This document shows positions 1 to 8,533 of a DNA stretch of 52,545 nucleotides, one piece after another. This DNA comes from Candidatus Methanocrinis natronophilus (lineage in GTDB: Archaea; Halobacteriota; Methanosarcinia; Methanotrichales; Methanotrichaceae), in contig JARFPK010000014.1 in assembly GCA_029167045.1 (NCBI GenBank), positions 1 through 52,545 of the forward strand. Reading direction: 5' to 3'. Numbering within the stretch: the first letter of the stretch is position 1; every line of letters begins with the position of its first letter. Below the pieces are notes generated by a model. It worked only from the letters and a program-made list of their open reading frames with translations, did not search any database and was not told the DNA's origin. The position numbers and the translations under genes were made by a program.

Positions 1-282
1 CCGGCATTTCGCAGGTAGGCTATGGAAAATCTAGAATATTAAGCTTATCTAAATGTGCATGAAATCAAATTTGCTTCTCAATTATTGTTAATAATAATTT
101 CTGTTGAATCTGTTAACATCGTGTTAACAATTTGATTTCTTATAAAAAAGCGCTTATTATATTCTAAGTCTTTATGGCGCTAGCCTGATCCGACCATGAT
201 AATGCGTCGAATGATATCGATTCTCAAAAAATCGATAGCGGGAAAATTAATGAGCGTTCAAACCGTTAATGCGAAATGCCGG
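1..282. repeat. Short inverted repeat flanking an AT-rich segment
   Basis: The 13 bases ccggcatttcgca at 1-13 occur again in inverted orientation at 270-282, enclosing a strongly AT-rich segment with no intact gene. The right arm lies inside a Schlafen/AlbA-type gene fragment (266-382). The left arm, read on plus, gives the same residues (GIS) and then runs on for about 17 codons to a stop. The repeat may continue left of the window. This suggests an inverted duplication of one gene start or the end of a small mobile element. I see nothing else functional up to base 573. Confidence 0.4.
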
Positions 283-382
283 CTTTATAATCGAGAATCT
301 TGCTCTCAGTAACTTGGTTTTCTAGTAAATTCTGTAAATCGCTTTCTTCGACCGATTCCAACGGCTTTTTGTCGATCGCCAT
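266..382 (-). pseudogene. N-terminal fragment of an AlbA_2/Schlafen-type ATP-binding regulator
   Basis: A 38-codon reading frame starts at ATG 382 behind a good ribosome site (GAGGAATT) and stops at 266. It reads MAIDKKPLES and continues through LQNLLENQ to SKILDYKAGIS. That pattern (acidic leader, L-x-x-L-I/L-x-x-x-V-x-E-x-x-x-x-D-Y-K) is how AlbA_2/Schlafen N-terminal domain proteins begin. The family is normally several hundred residues, so only the first few percent is present. The break coincides with the right arm of the 13-base inverted repeat, which points to rearrangement or insertion. The family call is from memory on a short stretch. It could instead be a chance ORF, although the ribosome site and residue pattern argue against that. 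Confidence 0.45.
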
Positions 383-573
383 AACAATTCCTCAGACCAA
401 GTTTAAATTTCGGACATTTATTACTTGCGGAGCTGATGCGCAATAATAGAATCGTCGCCCGTATACCACCGCCCAATTCCCAGCCAGGAAGCCCCTAAGC
501 CTCAGCGCCGCAGGGAGTATATTTCAAAAGTAATAATATTGGGGCAAAAATTAGGGCGTCCCCAGCCGCCCCC

Positions 574-1220
574 TCACCCTCTCCTCACCGTCTGCTCCCT
601 TCCGGGCCCCAGCGATACGATGGTGATCCTGACCCCCAGGAGCGCCTCGATCCTCTCCACGTAATCCCGGACGGCTCCCGGCAGCGCCCCGTAGGACTTC
701 GCTCCGGTGATATCCTCGGTCCAGCCTTTGACCTCTCATATACCGGCTTGCAGCGTGCGAACTCGACAGTGCTCTCCGGCGGGTACGACAGGGTTTGGCC
801 GTCCAGCTCGTAGCCTATGCAGATCTTGATGGGGTCCAGGCCCCCCAGGACGTCCAGCTTCGTTATGGCAAGCTTGGTGTAGCCGTTGAGGTACATCGAC
901 TTCTTGGCCAGGACCGCATCGAACCACCCGCACCTCCTCGGCCGGCCGGTGGTGGTGCCAAACTCTTAGCCGATCTTGCTGAGGTGAGCGCCGACCTCGT
1001 CTTTCAGCTCCGTGGGCATGGCCGCCCCCCCTACCACCCGGGCCATGTACGCCTTGACGACCCCGACGACGTCGTCGACCCTGGGGGGGCCGACGCCCGG
1101 GTTGGCACAAGCGCTCCCCGCTGTGGTGAAAGGCGAGGTGACGAACTTCTGGGTCCCGTGGATGACGTCGAGGTCAAGTTCGGGCATGGGATCAAGACAT
1201 GGTATCTCAATCTTACTCAA
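574..1220 (-). pseudogene. purA: Adenylosuccinate synthetase remnant (C-terminal half, several frameshifts)
   Basis: Three reading frames on minus together spell the second half of archaeal PurA. First comes LDVIHGTQKFVTS and the VDDVVGVVKAY segment ending PTELKDEVG (about 1180-966). After a shift comes GTTTGRP-type sequence. Then [20 protein letters not shown] through RCKPVYE (about 896-730). After another shift comes a tail reading [14 protein letters not shown] with a stop at 574. The N-terminal GTP-binding half is absent: sequence beyond 1200 is unrelated and is followed by the plus-strand methyltransferase. PurA makes adenylosuccinate from IMP, aspartate and GTP. An intact purB lies at 34793, so a working purA is expected elsewhere in the genome. 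The decay is visible directly. Confidence 0.85.
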
Positions 1221-1411
1221 GAGATGAGTTCTACATTGAAGGACATCGCCAAGAAAGAACTGTTCAAGGAGGCGGTCAGGCTCACCGAGCCCTAGAGTGT
1301 AGGTGGCATATCTGCGCTAAGCAGGTAAAGAATCTGCAAAGGATCCCAGATGAGCGATGGCCGAAATCTCTTTTGAGTCGGCCACCCAGATCGAGGTCTG
1401 GAGAGAGGCGG

Positions 1412-2170
1412 ATGGAAAGATCACAATGGTTGGCCTACGGTGAACTCGCCTGGACGGATACGGTGGTCTCATCTCCCGAGGACGCCAGGGAAGAGACCGA
1501 GTATTTCTGTGAGCTGATCCGCTCAAACTCCCGGGTCGAGGTGAAGACGCTCCTTCATCTCGGCTGTGGGGCGGGGTTCAATGATTTTACATTCAAGAGG
1601 GAGTTTGTTGTGACGGGCGTCGACGTCAGCGAGGGGATGCTAGAGATAGCGCGGAAGCTCAACCCCGAGGTTCGATACATCCAGGGCGACATGCGAAATT
1701 TATCGCTGAATGAGACCTTCGACGCCGTCGCCATCCCCGACAGCATCGGATATATGACGACGGAAGAAGACCTCCAAAGGGCGATCTCGACGGCGAACAG
1801 ACACCTCAGGCCGGGCGGGGTCCTCCTCATCGTAGCCCTCGTCGGCGAAGAGTTCATGGAGAACAACTTCGCATATGCCGGGTCGGAGGGGGATCTGCAG
1901 GTGACCATATTTGAGAAGAATCAAAGGTCCTGGTCTGATCCGGCGATCTATGAAGCCGTCCTCGTCTATCTGATCCGCCGCAAGGACGAGCTGGAGGTGA
2001 TCTGCGACCTCCACAGACAGGGCCTCTTTCCATCGACGGTCTGGTTATCTCTACTGGAAGATCTCGGACTTGAACTCCGCCAGAAGTGGATGGAAGACTC
2101 CTACGATGACTTCCTCATCGGAGGAGGACGATACCGTCTAAGGGCGTTTTTATGCAGAAAGCCGCTCTGA
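1412..2170 (+). CDS. Class I SAM-dependent methyltransferase
   Basis: A 252-residue protein. Motif I reads LLHLGCGAGFNDF (about residues 47-59), then VTGVDVSEGMLEIA (motif II region), a GDM and acidic segment (motif III), and FDAVAIPDSIGYM (motif IV). These are the order and spacing of a class I methyltransferase fold. The C-terminal part (YLIRRKDELEVICDLHRQG) matches methanogen and halophile paralogues annotated only as methyltransferases. The substrate is unknown. I chose ATG 1412 because it follows GAGAGAGG and because the in-frame upstream stretch is antisense to the purA remnant and does not look like protein. The gene is alone on plus, followed by the convergent larA-like gene. No membrane segment is seen. 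Confidence 0.75.
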   Translation: MERSQWLAYGELAWTDTVVSSPEDAREETEYFCELIRSNSRVEVKTLLHLGCGAGFNDFTFKREFVVTGVDVSEGMLEIARKLNPEVRYIQGDMRNLSLNETFDAVAIPDSIGYMTTEEDLQRAISTANRHLRPGGVLLIVALVGEEFMENNFAYAGSEGDLQVTIFEKNQRSWSDPAIYEAVLVYLIRRKDELEVICDLHRQGLFPSTVWLSLLEDLGLELRQKWMEDSYDDFLIGGGRYRLRAFLCRKPL

Positions 2171-2302
2171 TATCCCCGCCGCCTCCCTCCCATGAGGGTG
2201 GGTGGCGGGACCGCCGACGATGAGGGACGTCGGATCGATCCGGCCCTCATCGCCCTTTTGCCTCCACCGGGGGCTATCAGACCAGGACCTATCCCGGAGG
2301 CC

Positions 2303-3520
2303 TCATCCCCCGGTCGCCAGCGTCAGATCCCCATGGGGCATGACGATCGTCCTGGCGTCTTTCCCCTGCCTCTCCCTGGCCATGGCGAGGGCCTCCGCGA
2401 GGCTCCTGGCATGACGGAAGAAGACCATCTCTGCCAGGGCGGGGCCCAGGGAGGAGACGAGGATCAGATCCTTATCCAGGGAGTCTCTCGCGATCAGGGC
2501 CGCCTTATGCCCCCCGAACTCGTACTCCCGACCGAACCGCTCGACGCAATCCTCGGCGCATCTGGCCTCTCTAGCCCACCGCTCGAAGACCGGATGGCCG
2601 AACCCCTCGGCGCACTCGGCGACGAGGATGAGGCTTCCCCCCGGCAGGACCGCGTCCCTCGCGTTCTCCATCGCCTTCTGGGCCTGGAAGAGGTTTATGT
2701 CCTTGGGCCTTCCTCCGGCGCAGGCGACGACGATCTCGGCGGGGCTGACGACCCTCCTGTACATCTCGTCGACCGCTGTCGCCCCCCTCCTGTGAGCCTC
2801 GACGAAGTCGCCGGCCACAGCCCTGACGACCTCCTTTCGACTGTTCATGACGGCGTTGAGGATGAGGTCAAGACCGGCTATCTCCGCCGCCTCCTCCATG
2901 TCGAGGCGGACCGGACCGTCGAGCCGTCCGGACTTCGACCGGGGGTCGACCATCATGGCGTGATTTTTGTTGATCGACCGCTCGGAGCTGATGCCGGGGA
3001 GGACGGCCTTGGCGCCGCCGCTGTAGCCGGCGTAGTAGTGGTACTCGATATTCCCGGCCCCGATCAAAAGGTCGGAGCCTGCCACCTCTTCCAGGATCTC
3101 GACGGGGGTTCCCCTGGAGGTCTCCCCGATGCCGACGCACCGATCTACATCGTGCTGGATGGTGGGGAGAGTGGTGGAGGGGCCTAGGAGCCGGGCCACC
3201 TCCTCTGCCGTCATCCTCCGGTGGGTCCCAAGGCCGAAGACGATCAGTATATCGGATATCCCTATCCCTTCAAGCCGCCTCACCAGGGGCGGGAGGAATC
3301 TGGACGTCGGCGCAGGCCTCGTTATGTCGCTCGCCATGACGACGGCGCTCTTGCACCCTTCAAAATCCTGAAGGGAAGGGCCGATGGGCTCGTCGAGGGC
3401 CCTTTCGATCTCCGCCTCCTCATCGGGGGCTCCCGCCATCTCCTTGGGGAGGACGACCTCGAATTCAAAGTCTCCCACCATCGCGAGGCTTATGCTGCCG
3501 GCGCCGTATCCCAGATTCAT
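2303..3520 (-). CDS. larA: LarA family nickel-pincer racemase (lactate racemase-like)
   Basis: A 405-residue protein of the DUF2088/LarA family, which racemises alpha-hydroxy acids using a nickel-pincer nucleotide. The family signatures are visible: DITRP (about 66-70), GLGTHRRMT with the active-site His (100), and HYYAGYSGGAKAVLPG with His 161 and Lys 171 spaced ten apart, as for the cofactor-linked Lys of lactate racemase. A further His is at NHAMM (187). Length matches the family (about 420). ATG 3520 follows GGAGGAGTT and lies one base after the stop of the DUF58 gene, so it is probably cotranscribed with DUF58 and moxR. Cofactor genes larB, larC and larE are not in the window. The true substrate in methanogens is not known to me; lactate is only the family's type substrate. 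Confidence 0.85.
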   Translation of the reverse strand: MNLGYGAGSISLAMVGDFEFEVVLPKEMAGAPDEEAEIERALDEPIGPSLQDFEGCKSAVVMASDITRPAPTSRFLPPLVRRLEGIGISDILIVFGLGTHRRMTAEEVARLLGPSTTLPTIQHDVDRCVGIGETSRGTPVEILEEVAGSDLLIGAGNIEYHYYAGYSGGAKAVLPGISSERSINKNHAMMVDPRSKSGRLDGPVRLDMEEAAEIAGLDLILNAVMNSRKEVVRAVAGDFVEAHRRGATAVDEMYRRVVSPAEIVVACAGGRPKDINLFQAQKAMENARDAVLPGGSLILVAECAEGFGHPVFERWAREARCAEDCVERFGREYEFGGHKAALIARDSLDKDLILVSSLGPALAEMVFFRHARSLAEALAMARERQGKDARTIVMPHGDLTLATGG

Positions 3521-3521
3521 C

Positions 3522-4379
3522 TCAACTCCTCCACACCTTCGCCCGGCGGTGGACGTCGTTGAAGGCTTCGAATATCGGCGTATCTGTAGAATAAGTGAAG
3601 AAGTCGGCTCCGACGGCGCTGCATGCCTCCCGGATCCTGGCACCATGTTCCCTCATCCTCTCGACGTAATCTTCCCTCACCTCCGGGGTGACCCTCGTCA
3701 TCACCGACTCTTCAGACTCCATGTCGATGAACCGCAAGTCTCCCTCGAAGTCGAGGGCCATCTCCGCCGGGTCCAGGATCTGGATCAGGATCAGATCGTG
3801 GGTTGATAGCTTATAGATCCCAGCGATGAGCTTCTCGACGTCGTCGAGGAAGTCCGAGACCACCACTACCAGGCTCGTCGACCTGATGTATAGATCGAAC
3901 TGCTCTGCCATCCTCTTGAAGTCCGTCCCCCCCGAGGGGGCGGTCCGATCGAGATCATCCATGGCGAGGAAGAGGTTCCTCCTCCCCCCCTTCGTCTCGC
4001 CCGGATCCAGCATCTCTCCAAACTTCGATATCGAAAACTTCTCGTTCTCCTTTATCGCCATGTAGGCGAACCCCACCGAGACCATCGAGGCGAAGGCGAA
4101 CTTCTCCCCAAATCCCATGCTTGAACTCGCATCCAGGAGGATGTGGACGGAGAGGCTCCTCTCCTCCTCGTGCTCCCGGACGTAGAGCTTCTCGGTCCTG
4201 CCGTAGACCTTCCAGTCGACGAACTTGAAGTCGTCCCCCTTCCTGTACTCCCGGTATCCTACGGTGCTTATGCCCCGCCCCACCTTCACAGACCTCCGGG
4301 CCCCGGTGTAGGTCGTCGATACCCTCTTTCGGACGAGGAGGGTGAACCGGTCGAGCTCTGCGAGAAAATCTGTGTCCAT
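3522..4379 (-). CDS. DUF58 / von Willebrand A domain protein
   Basis: A 285-residue protein. The DUF58 core is seen as GISTVGYREYRKGDD followed by DWKVYGRTEKLYVREHEEE (about residues 36-73). A von Willebrand A-like fold follows, with a MIDAS-type metal site DASSSMGF (83-90) and a VVVVSDFLDD strand. It sits nine bases downstream of moxR. MoxR-DUF58 pairs are a well-known combination in which the AAA+ ATPase and the vWA protein act together as a chaperone or metal-insertion device for a partner. The partner here is not known; the LarA-like enzyme one base downstream, which needs a nickel cofactor, is an attractive but unproven client. No signal peptide or membrane segment is seen, so it is probably cytoplasmic. 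Confidence 0.85.
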   Translation of the reverse strand: MDTDFLAELDRFTLLVRKRVSTTYTGARRSVKVGRGISTVGYREYRKGDDFKFVDWKVYGRTEKLYVREHEEERSLSVHILLDASSSMGFGEKFAFASMVSVGFAYMAIKENEKFSISKFGEMLDPGETKGGRRNLFLAMDDLDRTAPSGGTDFKRMAEQFDLYIRSTSLVVVVSDFLDDVEKLIAGIYKLSTHDLILIQILDPAEMALDFEGDLRFIDMESEESVMTRVTPEVREDYVERMREHGARIREACSAVGADFFTYSTDTPIFEAFNDVHRRAKVWRS

Positions 4380-4388
4380 CGGCTGCCT

Positions 4389-5339
4389 CTATATCGATTT
4401 CAGAATATCCGATATGATCTGGTCGCAAGAGACGCCCCTCCTCTCGGAGTCGAAGGTGAGGATTACCCTGTGTCTGAGGATCGGATGGGCCATAGCCACC
4501 AGGTCTTCTTTATCGACGTAATCTCTCCCCCTTAGGAGAGCTCTCGCCTTGGAGGCGAGGATCAGGCCGATCGAAGCCCTGGGGCTCGCCCCGTACTCGA
4601 CTCCCTCCCAGCTCCTGGTGGAGATGACGACCTTTATCGCCCACCTCTTCAGGTCATCGGAGATGGGAACTTCCCTCGTCAGCTGCTGCAGCGAGAGAAG
4701 CTCTCTCCTGGTGATCACCCTCTCAACCCGGGGCTCGGCGTGGCCGGTATACCTCTCCATGATCTCATGCTCCTCCTCGGAACTCGGGTAGTCGATGAAG
4801 ACCTTCAACAGAAACCTATCGAGCTGGGCCTCCGGCAAGGGGAACGTCCCCTCCATCTCGATGGGGTTCTGGGTGGCAAGGACGAAGAAGGGCTCTTCGA
4901 GCCTGTAGGTGTTCTTACCGACGGTCACCTGCTTCTCCTGCATCGCCTCCAGCATGGCGCTCTGGGTCCTGGGAGACGCCCTGTTGATCTCGTCGGCGAG
5001 GACGATGTTGGCGAAGATCGGCCCCTCCTCGAACCTGAAAGCCTTACCCCCGTCGACCTCCTCGATGAGGGTCGTCCCCGTTATATCTGCGGGCATCAGG
5101 TCGGGGGTGCACTGGACCCTGCTGAATTTGAGGCCTGTGGTCCCCGCGATGGTCTTCACCAAGAGCGTCTTTCCCAGGCCCGGATTGCTCTCCAGAAGTA
5201 CGTGCCCCCCTGCCAGGAGGCCCACCAGAATCTGCTCGACCACCGGCTTTTGTCCGACCACCACTTTGCTGATCTCGCCCCTTATCGTCTCGAAGATGGC
5301 CGGAGCATCCTTATAAATGTTGATCAGATCTTCTCTCAT
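4389..5339 (-). CDS. MoxR family AAA+ ATPase
   Basis: A 316-residue AAA+ ATPase of the MoxR/RavA class. Walker A is ESNPGLGKTLLVKT (about 50-63), Walker B is NIVLADEINRASP, and the sensor region reads VLATQNPIEMEGTFPLPEAQLDR without long inserts. The C-terminal lid ends with a HPILRHRVILTF segment typical of MoxR. Length matches the family. It is first in a minus-strand run with DUF58 nine bases after it and LarA-like beyond that, while a membrane protein gene lies about 60 bases upstream. In this family ATP hydrolysis is used to remodel or activate a client, often inserting a metal cofactor; the client here is unknown. Confidence 0.9.
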   Translation of the reverse strand: MREDLINIYKDAPAIFETIRGEISKVVVGQKPVVEQILVGLLAGGHVLLESNPGLGKTLLVKTIAGTTGLKFSRVQCTPDLMPADITGTTLIEEVDGGKAFRFEEGPIFANIVLADEINRASPRTQSAMLEAMQEKQVTVGKNTYRLEEPFFVLATQNPIEMEGTFPLPEAQLDRFLLKVFIDYPSSEEEHEIMERYTGHAEPRVERVITRRELLSLQQLTREVPISDDLKRWAIKVVISTRSWEGVEYGASPRASIGLILASKARALLRGRDYVDKEDLVAMAHPILRHRVILTFDSERRGVSCDQIISDILKSI

Positions 5340-5398
5340 CTCTCCATCCTCGGTGAGGTCTCTCCTTCTTCACCTTCAGTCTTCCATCCCATCCCTAT

Positions 5399-6259
5399 TC
5401 AGCCTCTTGCCAGGTTCTCGAAATACCTTTTGATTATCTCTCGGTGCTGGGGCGGGAGGCTCTCAATATAAAGATCCGTCGCGACCGCCACCCCTTCCCC
5501 AGGCTCCGAGGATAGGAAGATCCCCTCCATCGGACTCGTCTCTCTGGCCCTGAAGCCGGCCGCCGATCCCGGGTAGAGGACCAGTTCCAGGTTCACCTCC
5601 TCCAAGATCGCCAGGGATGGCTTCCCGTAGATCTCCCCTGAGATCCCCCGCCCTGGGGATGCCTCGTCAGCCGGCACCTCCTCTTCGAAGAGCGCCATGG
5701 CTCGGTCTCTCAGATCTGAGAGGGGCCTGAAGGGCTGGGGGGGGACCTCCTCTCCAGCAAGCCCCTGGCTATAGACAGCCGTGAACGCGAGGAGGAGGAG
5801 GAGCCCTCCGGCCTTGGCCTGGAAGATGGGGACGCTTCTATCGCCGAATTTAATACGCCTGTTATTTACGAGGTCAGCGGCTCTCACCTTCGAGAGGCTT
5901 CGCTTTACGTCCACCGCCAGGCTCTCCATCACCACCGAGTCGGAATCGCGGTTGTCGTAGGCTGCCTTCGTCTTCTCGGAGATATCGTCCAGATGGGCGA
6001 AGAGGTCCGATCTCGAGGATCTACCCAGAAGCTTCGCGACCAATAGGCCAATTATGATGGAAAAGAGCGCGGGAACGAGGGAAAAAAGAGATTCCTCCCA
6101 ATAAAAGTTGAAGAAGGCGGAAAGACCCATGAAAAGGGATCCTATGTAGGCTAATGTTCCTATTAAGGCGGCGTTGAGGATATAGAGAAAGATCTCGAGC
6201 CGTCTGAACGCCACCATAAGCCTCTTCAGGTCGACAAGAAACTCGTATGAACCGTCCAC
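5399..6259 (-). CDS. Membrane protein of unknown function upstream of moxR
   Basis: A 286-residue protein I do not recognise. Two hydrophobic segments lie near the N-terminus (about 24-47, FLYILNAALIGTLAYIGSLF, and 56-77, SLVPALFSIIIGLLVAKLLG). A charged cytoplasmic-looking stretch follows, then a third hydrophobic segment near 150-167 (LLLLLAFTAVY) and a C-terminal domain rich in acidic residues and proline. It is the first gene of the membrane protein-moxR-DUF58-larA run, and the 59-base gap suggests one transcript. Membrane proteins of low conservation often accompany MoxR-DUF58 pairs, so a role in the same system is inferred from context only. The upstream 200 bases to 6458 form a divergent promoter region with the sensor phosphatase. 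Confidence 0.7.
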   Translation of the reverse strand: MDGSYEFLVDLKRLMVAFRRLEIFLYILNAALIGTLAYIGSLFMGLSAFFNFYWEESLFSLVPALFSIIIGLLVAKLLGRSSRSDLFAHLDDISEKTKAAYDNRDSDSVVMESLAVDVKRSLSKVRAADLVNNRRIKFGDRSVPIFQAKAGGLLLLLAFTAVYSQGLAGEEVPPQPFRPLSDLRDRAMALFEEEVPADEASPGRGISGEIYGKPSLAILEEVNLELVLYPGSAAGFRARETSPMEGIFLSSEPGEGVAVATDLYIESLPPQHREIIKRYFENLARG

Positions 6260-6457
6260 GAGATCCCTCCAGAGCCCTTAATGATAAGTAGTTTCCGAGG
6301 AGGATTAAATTAGGTTTATACCTTTGGAGACCAAGTAGACCCTCGAAGACCTGGCCGTAAGGCCGACGACGATCCACGGGAATGTGGGGGCAGAACTGGA
6401 CGATCGATTTGGTAGAGGCTCCAGCCGGAGCCGGCCTATCAGCATAACCAAGGAAAA

Positions 6458-8464
6458 ATGAACCATATTTCACGCTGCAAGGCGCTGAGCTCAAAGCTCA
6501 TGGTGCTGATCCTCCTAGCGACAGTGGTATTGCTCTGCGAGGTCGGAGCCGCTTCCATCTCTGGAATGGGAGGGGTGACTGGTGGAGAACGGATGACGAC
6601 CGCGGAGGGAGTGACAGAGGCGATCGAGGCCGGGGTCTGGATCGCCCCGGATGGTGGAGACGAGATCTCTATAGACGCTGAAGAGACCCTTCTATACCTG
6701 TCTGGACCTTCCAGGATATTGAAGATCATGGTCCAGGGGGAGGAGACCGCAGAAATCGGGTACATCGGAACCTCTGACGGCGTCCTCGTCCTCTGGCCCG
6801 ACGTCACAGAGACCCTACATCTCATCGCCCCCTTCGACCACAGGGAGCGCCCCTGGTACCTAGAGGCGGGAAGGGCTAAGGATACCATCTGGACGAAGCC
6901 TTACCTAAGCCAGAGCAGCGGGGGTTTGGCCATCACATGCGCGACCCCCATATCCATCAATTCGACCCTCATGGGGGTGGTGGGGATGGACGTCTCCCTC
7001 GCGAAGATAGATCAAGATCTTGGGAACATCTCCGCTGGCTACCCCTTCCTCCTGGATGGTCAGGGGGTAGTGGTGATCCGCCCCCCAGTTCCAGAAGGAT
7101 TCCTCTGGGAGGAGATCCTCGCCCCCGGAAGCCTCCTCGACTCCAAAAATACTGAGCTCGCCGACCTCGCCGAGGCGATGGTCCGGGGAGAGTGGGGAAC
7201 CTCCGTCGTCCGTCTCGAAAGAGGGAACACCAGGATATCCTATGCCCCCCTCCCTTCCGTGGGCTGGAGCCTGGCCCTCACATCCATAGATATCGATCTC
7301 GTCGCCGCCAAAGCATCCCAGTATGATCAGCTCTTCCGCCGGATCTCAGGCCAGACCGAGGTCCTAGCCCTGGAGACGGGGATGGTCCTCGAAGGGCGCG
7401 GCAGGTGGATGATGATGCCGCCTTCAAGCCCTCTGGCAATTGAAGGAGAGGCTGACGAGGCCACACCTTTGATATTCCTTTACGTCCTTGCTGTCGCCAT
7501 CTCATCCGCCCTTCTAGCCGGGGTGATCGGGCTATGGAGAGGCAGGAAGGTCGTCGCCTCCATGGTCGACGCGGTCACGAGGGCCCTAGAAGGGTTGGGG
7601 GGTGGCAACCTCAACGTCAAGATCGAGGGGGACGGCTCGAAGGGCATGAGAGATATCAGGGAGGCCTTCGATAAGATGACCAACGACCTCAAAGACCAGA
7701 TCTCTCTCGTAGAGAAGGGCTCCTTCGAGGCGGGGTGGTCCGAGAAGGAGGAGGAGGTCTCAGAAGAAGTAGCTAGGTTTCTCCAGCCCGAGAGGATCCC
7801 CCAGATCGAAGGCTACCAGGCGGCAGCCCTCACCTTTGCCGATGGTCAGAGATGCTGCCACTTCTACGACGTCTTCGAGGCGGAGGGGTCGAAGGCGGTG
7901 GTGGTGATCTCCGAGGTATCGGGAAAGGGGCTATCCGCCGCCATGGTCGCCGCCCTCACCAGAAGCCTCACCAGAGCTGGGGTCAGGAGGTCGGGAGATC
8001 CCGCGAAGGCGCTCCGGGAGACGAACCTTCATCTCAGCGATAACCTGAGAAACGGCATTATGGTCTCCTGTTTCTGCGGGATCCTCGACATCTCCAGCCA
8101 CTCCATGAACTACGCCAACGCCGGCCACATCCCACCCTTCATAGTCAGCTCCGACGGGTTTGTGGACACCTTGGTGGGGGGGGGTATATCCATGGGCGCC
8201 CTCGACCACATCGACCTCGAGGCGGAGGGGTGGATGATAGATCCGGGGGACGTCCTGGTCATCTACAACGACGACCTCGTGGAGGTCGAGGATGAGAAGA
8301 GGGAGCGGTTCGGGACCGAGAGGCTCATCTCCCTGGTAAAGAATAACAGGGAGAGGTCGGCCCAGGACATCATGAAGGAGCTGGAGACTGCGATAGCAGA
8401 ACACCTGGGAGGGAGAAGCCGCGGATCTGATCCCGCGGTCCTGATAGTCAAAAGGTCGGTATGA
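6458..8464 (+). CDS. Membrane sensor with Cache, HAMP and PP2C/SpoIIE-type phosphatase domains
   Basis: A 668-residue sensor. A membrane segment near residues 13-31 (KLMVLILLATVVLLCEVGAA) is followed by an extracellular Cache-type domain of about 300 residues, including ERPWYLEAGRAKDTIWTKPY and PISINSTLMGVVGMDVSL, a classic Cache core. A second membrane segment (about 337-358) leads into a HAMP linker (about 360-420). The C-terminal PP2C/SpoIIE-like domain (about 445-668) shows CCHFYDVFEAEG, SGKGLSAAMVAAL and NYANAGHIPPFI. Such proteins dephosphorylate serine or threonine on partner-switching proteins after ligand binding outside the cell. No anti-sigma-like or STAS partner is adjacent. The first Asp of the usual GGDxYD metal motif appears as HFYDVF, so activity should not be assumed. 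Confidence 0.85.
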   Translation: MNHISRCKALSSKLMVLILLATVVLLCEVGAASISGMGGVTGGERMTTAEGVTEAIEAGVWIAPDGGDEISIDAEETLLYLSGPSRILKIMVQGEETAEIGYIGTSDGVLVLWPDVTETLHLIAPFDHRERPWYLEAGRAKDTIWTKPYLSQSSGGLAITCATPISINSTLMGVVGMDVSLAKIDQDLGNISAGYPFLLDGQGVVVIRPPVPEGFLWEEILAPGSLLDSKNTELADLAEAMVRGEWGTSVVRLERGNTRISYAPLPSVGWSLALTSIDIDLVAAKASQYDQLFRRISGQTEVLALETGMVLEGRGRWMMMPPSSPLAIEGEADEATPLIFLYVLAVAISSALLAGVIGLWRGRKVVASMVDAVTRALEGLGGGNLNVKIEGDGSKGMRDIREAFDKMTNDLKDQISLVEKGSFEAGWSEKEEEVSEEVARFLQPERIPQIEGYQAAALTFADGQRCCHFYDVFEAEGSKAVVVISEVSGKGLSAAMVAALTRSLTRAGVRRSGDPAKALRETNLHLSDNLRNGIMVSCFCGILDISSHSMNYANAGHIPPFIVSSDGFVDTLVGGGISMGALDHIDLEAEGWMIDPGDVLVIYNDDLVEVEDEKRERFGTERLISLVKNNRERSAQDIMKELETAIAEHLGGRSRGSDPAVLIVKRSV

Positions 8465-8533
8465 TGGAGGAAGGTCGGTATGATGGAGGAAGGGAGATAG
8501 GAAAAAATGCCCTTTCGCCAAAGATCTCCTCCT

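Noticed and set aside
1224-1295. A 23-residue frame (LKDIAKKELFKEAVRLTEP at its end)
   Set aside because: It looks protein-like, but it is short, without a ribosome site or partner, and abuts the purA remnant. It may be the scrap of another gene start, not supportable as a gene.
1199-1411. Upstream extension of the methyltransferase to 1199
   Set aside because: The extra 71 residues have random composition and lie over the end of the purA remnant. The ATG at 1412 has a ribosome site and begins the conserved sequence.
2192-3187. A 331-codon open frame on plus opposite the LarA-like gene
   Set aside because: It is an antisense shadow of larA with low-complexity Pro/Gly/Asp composition. The minus strand carries all family motifs.
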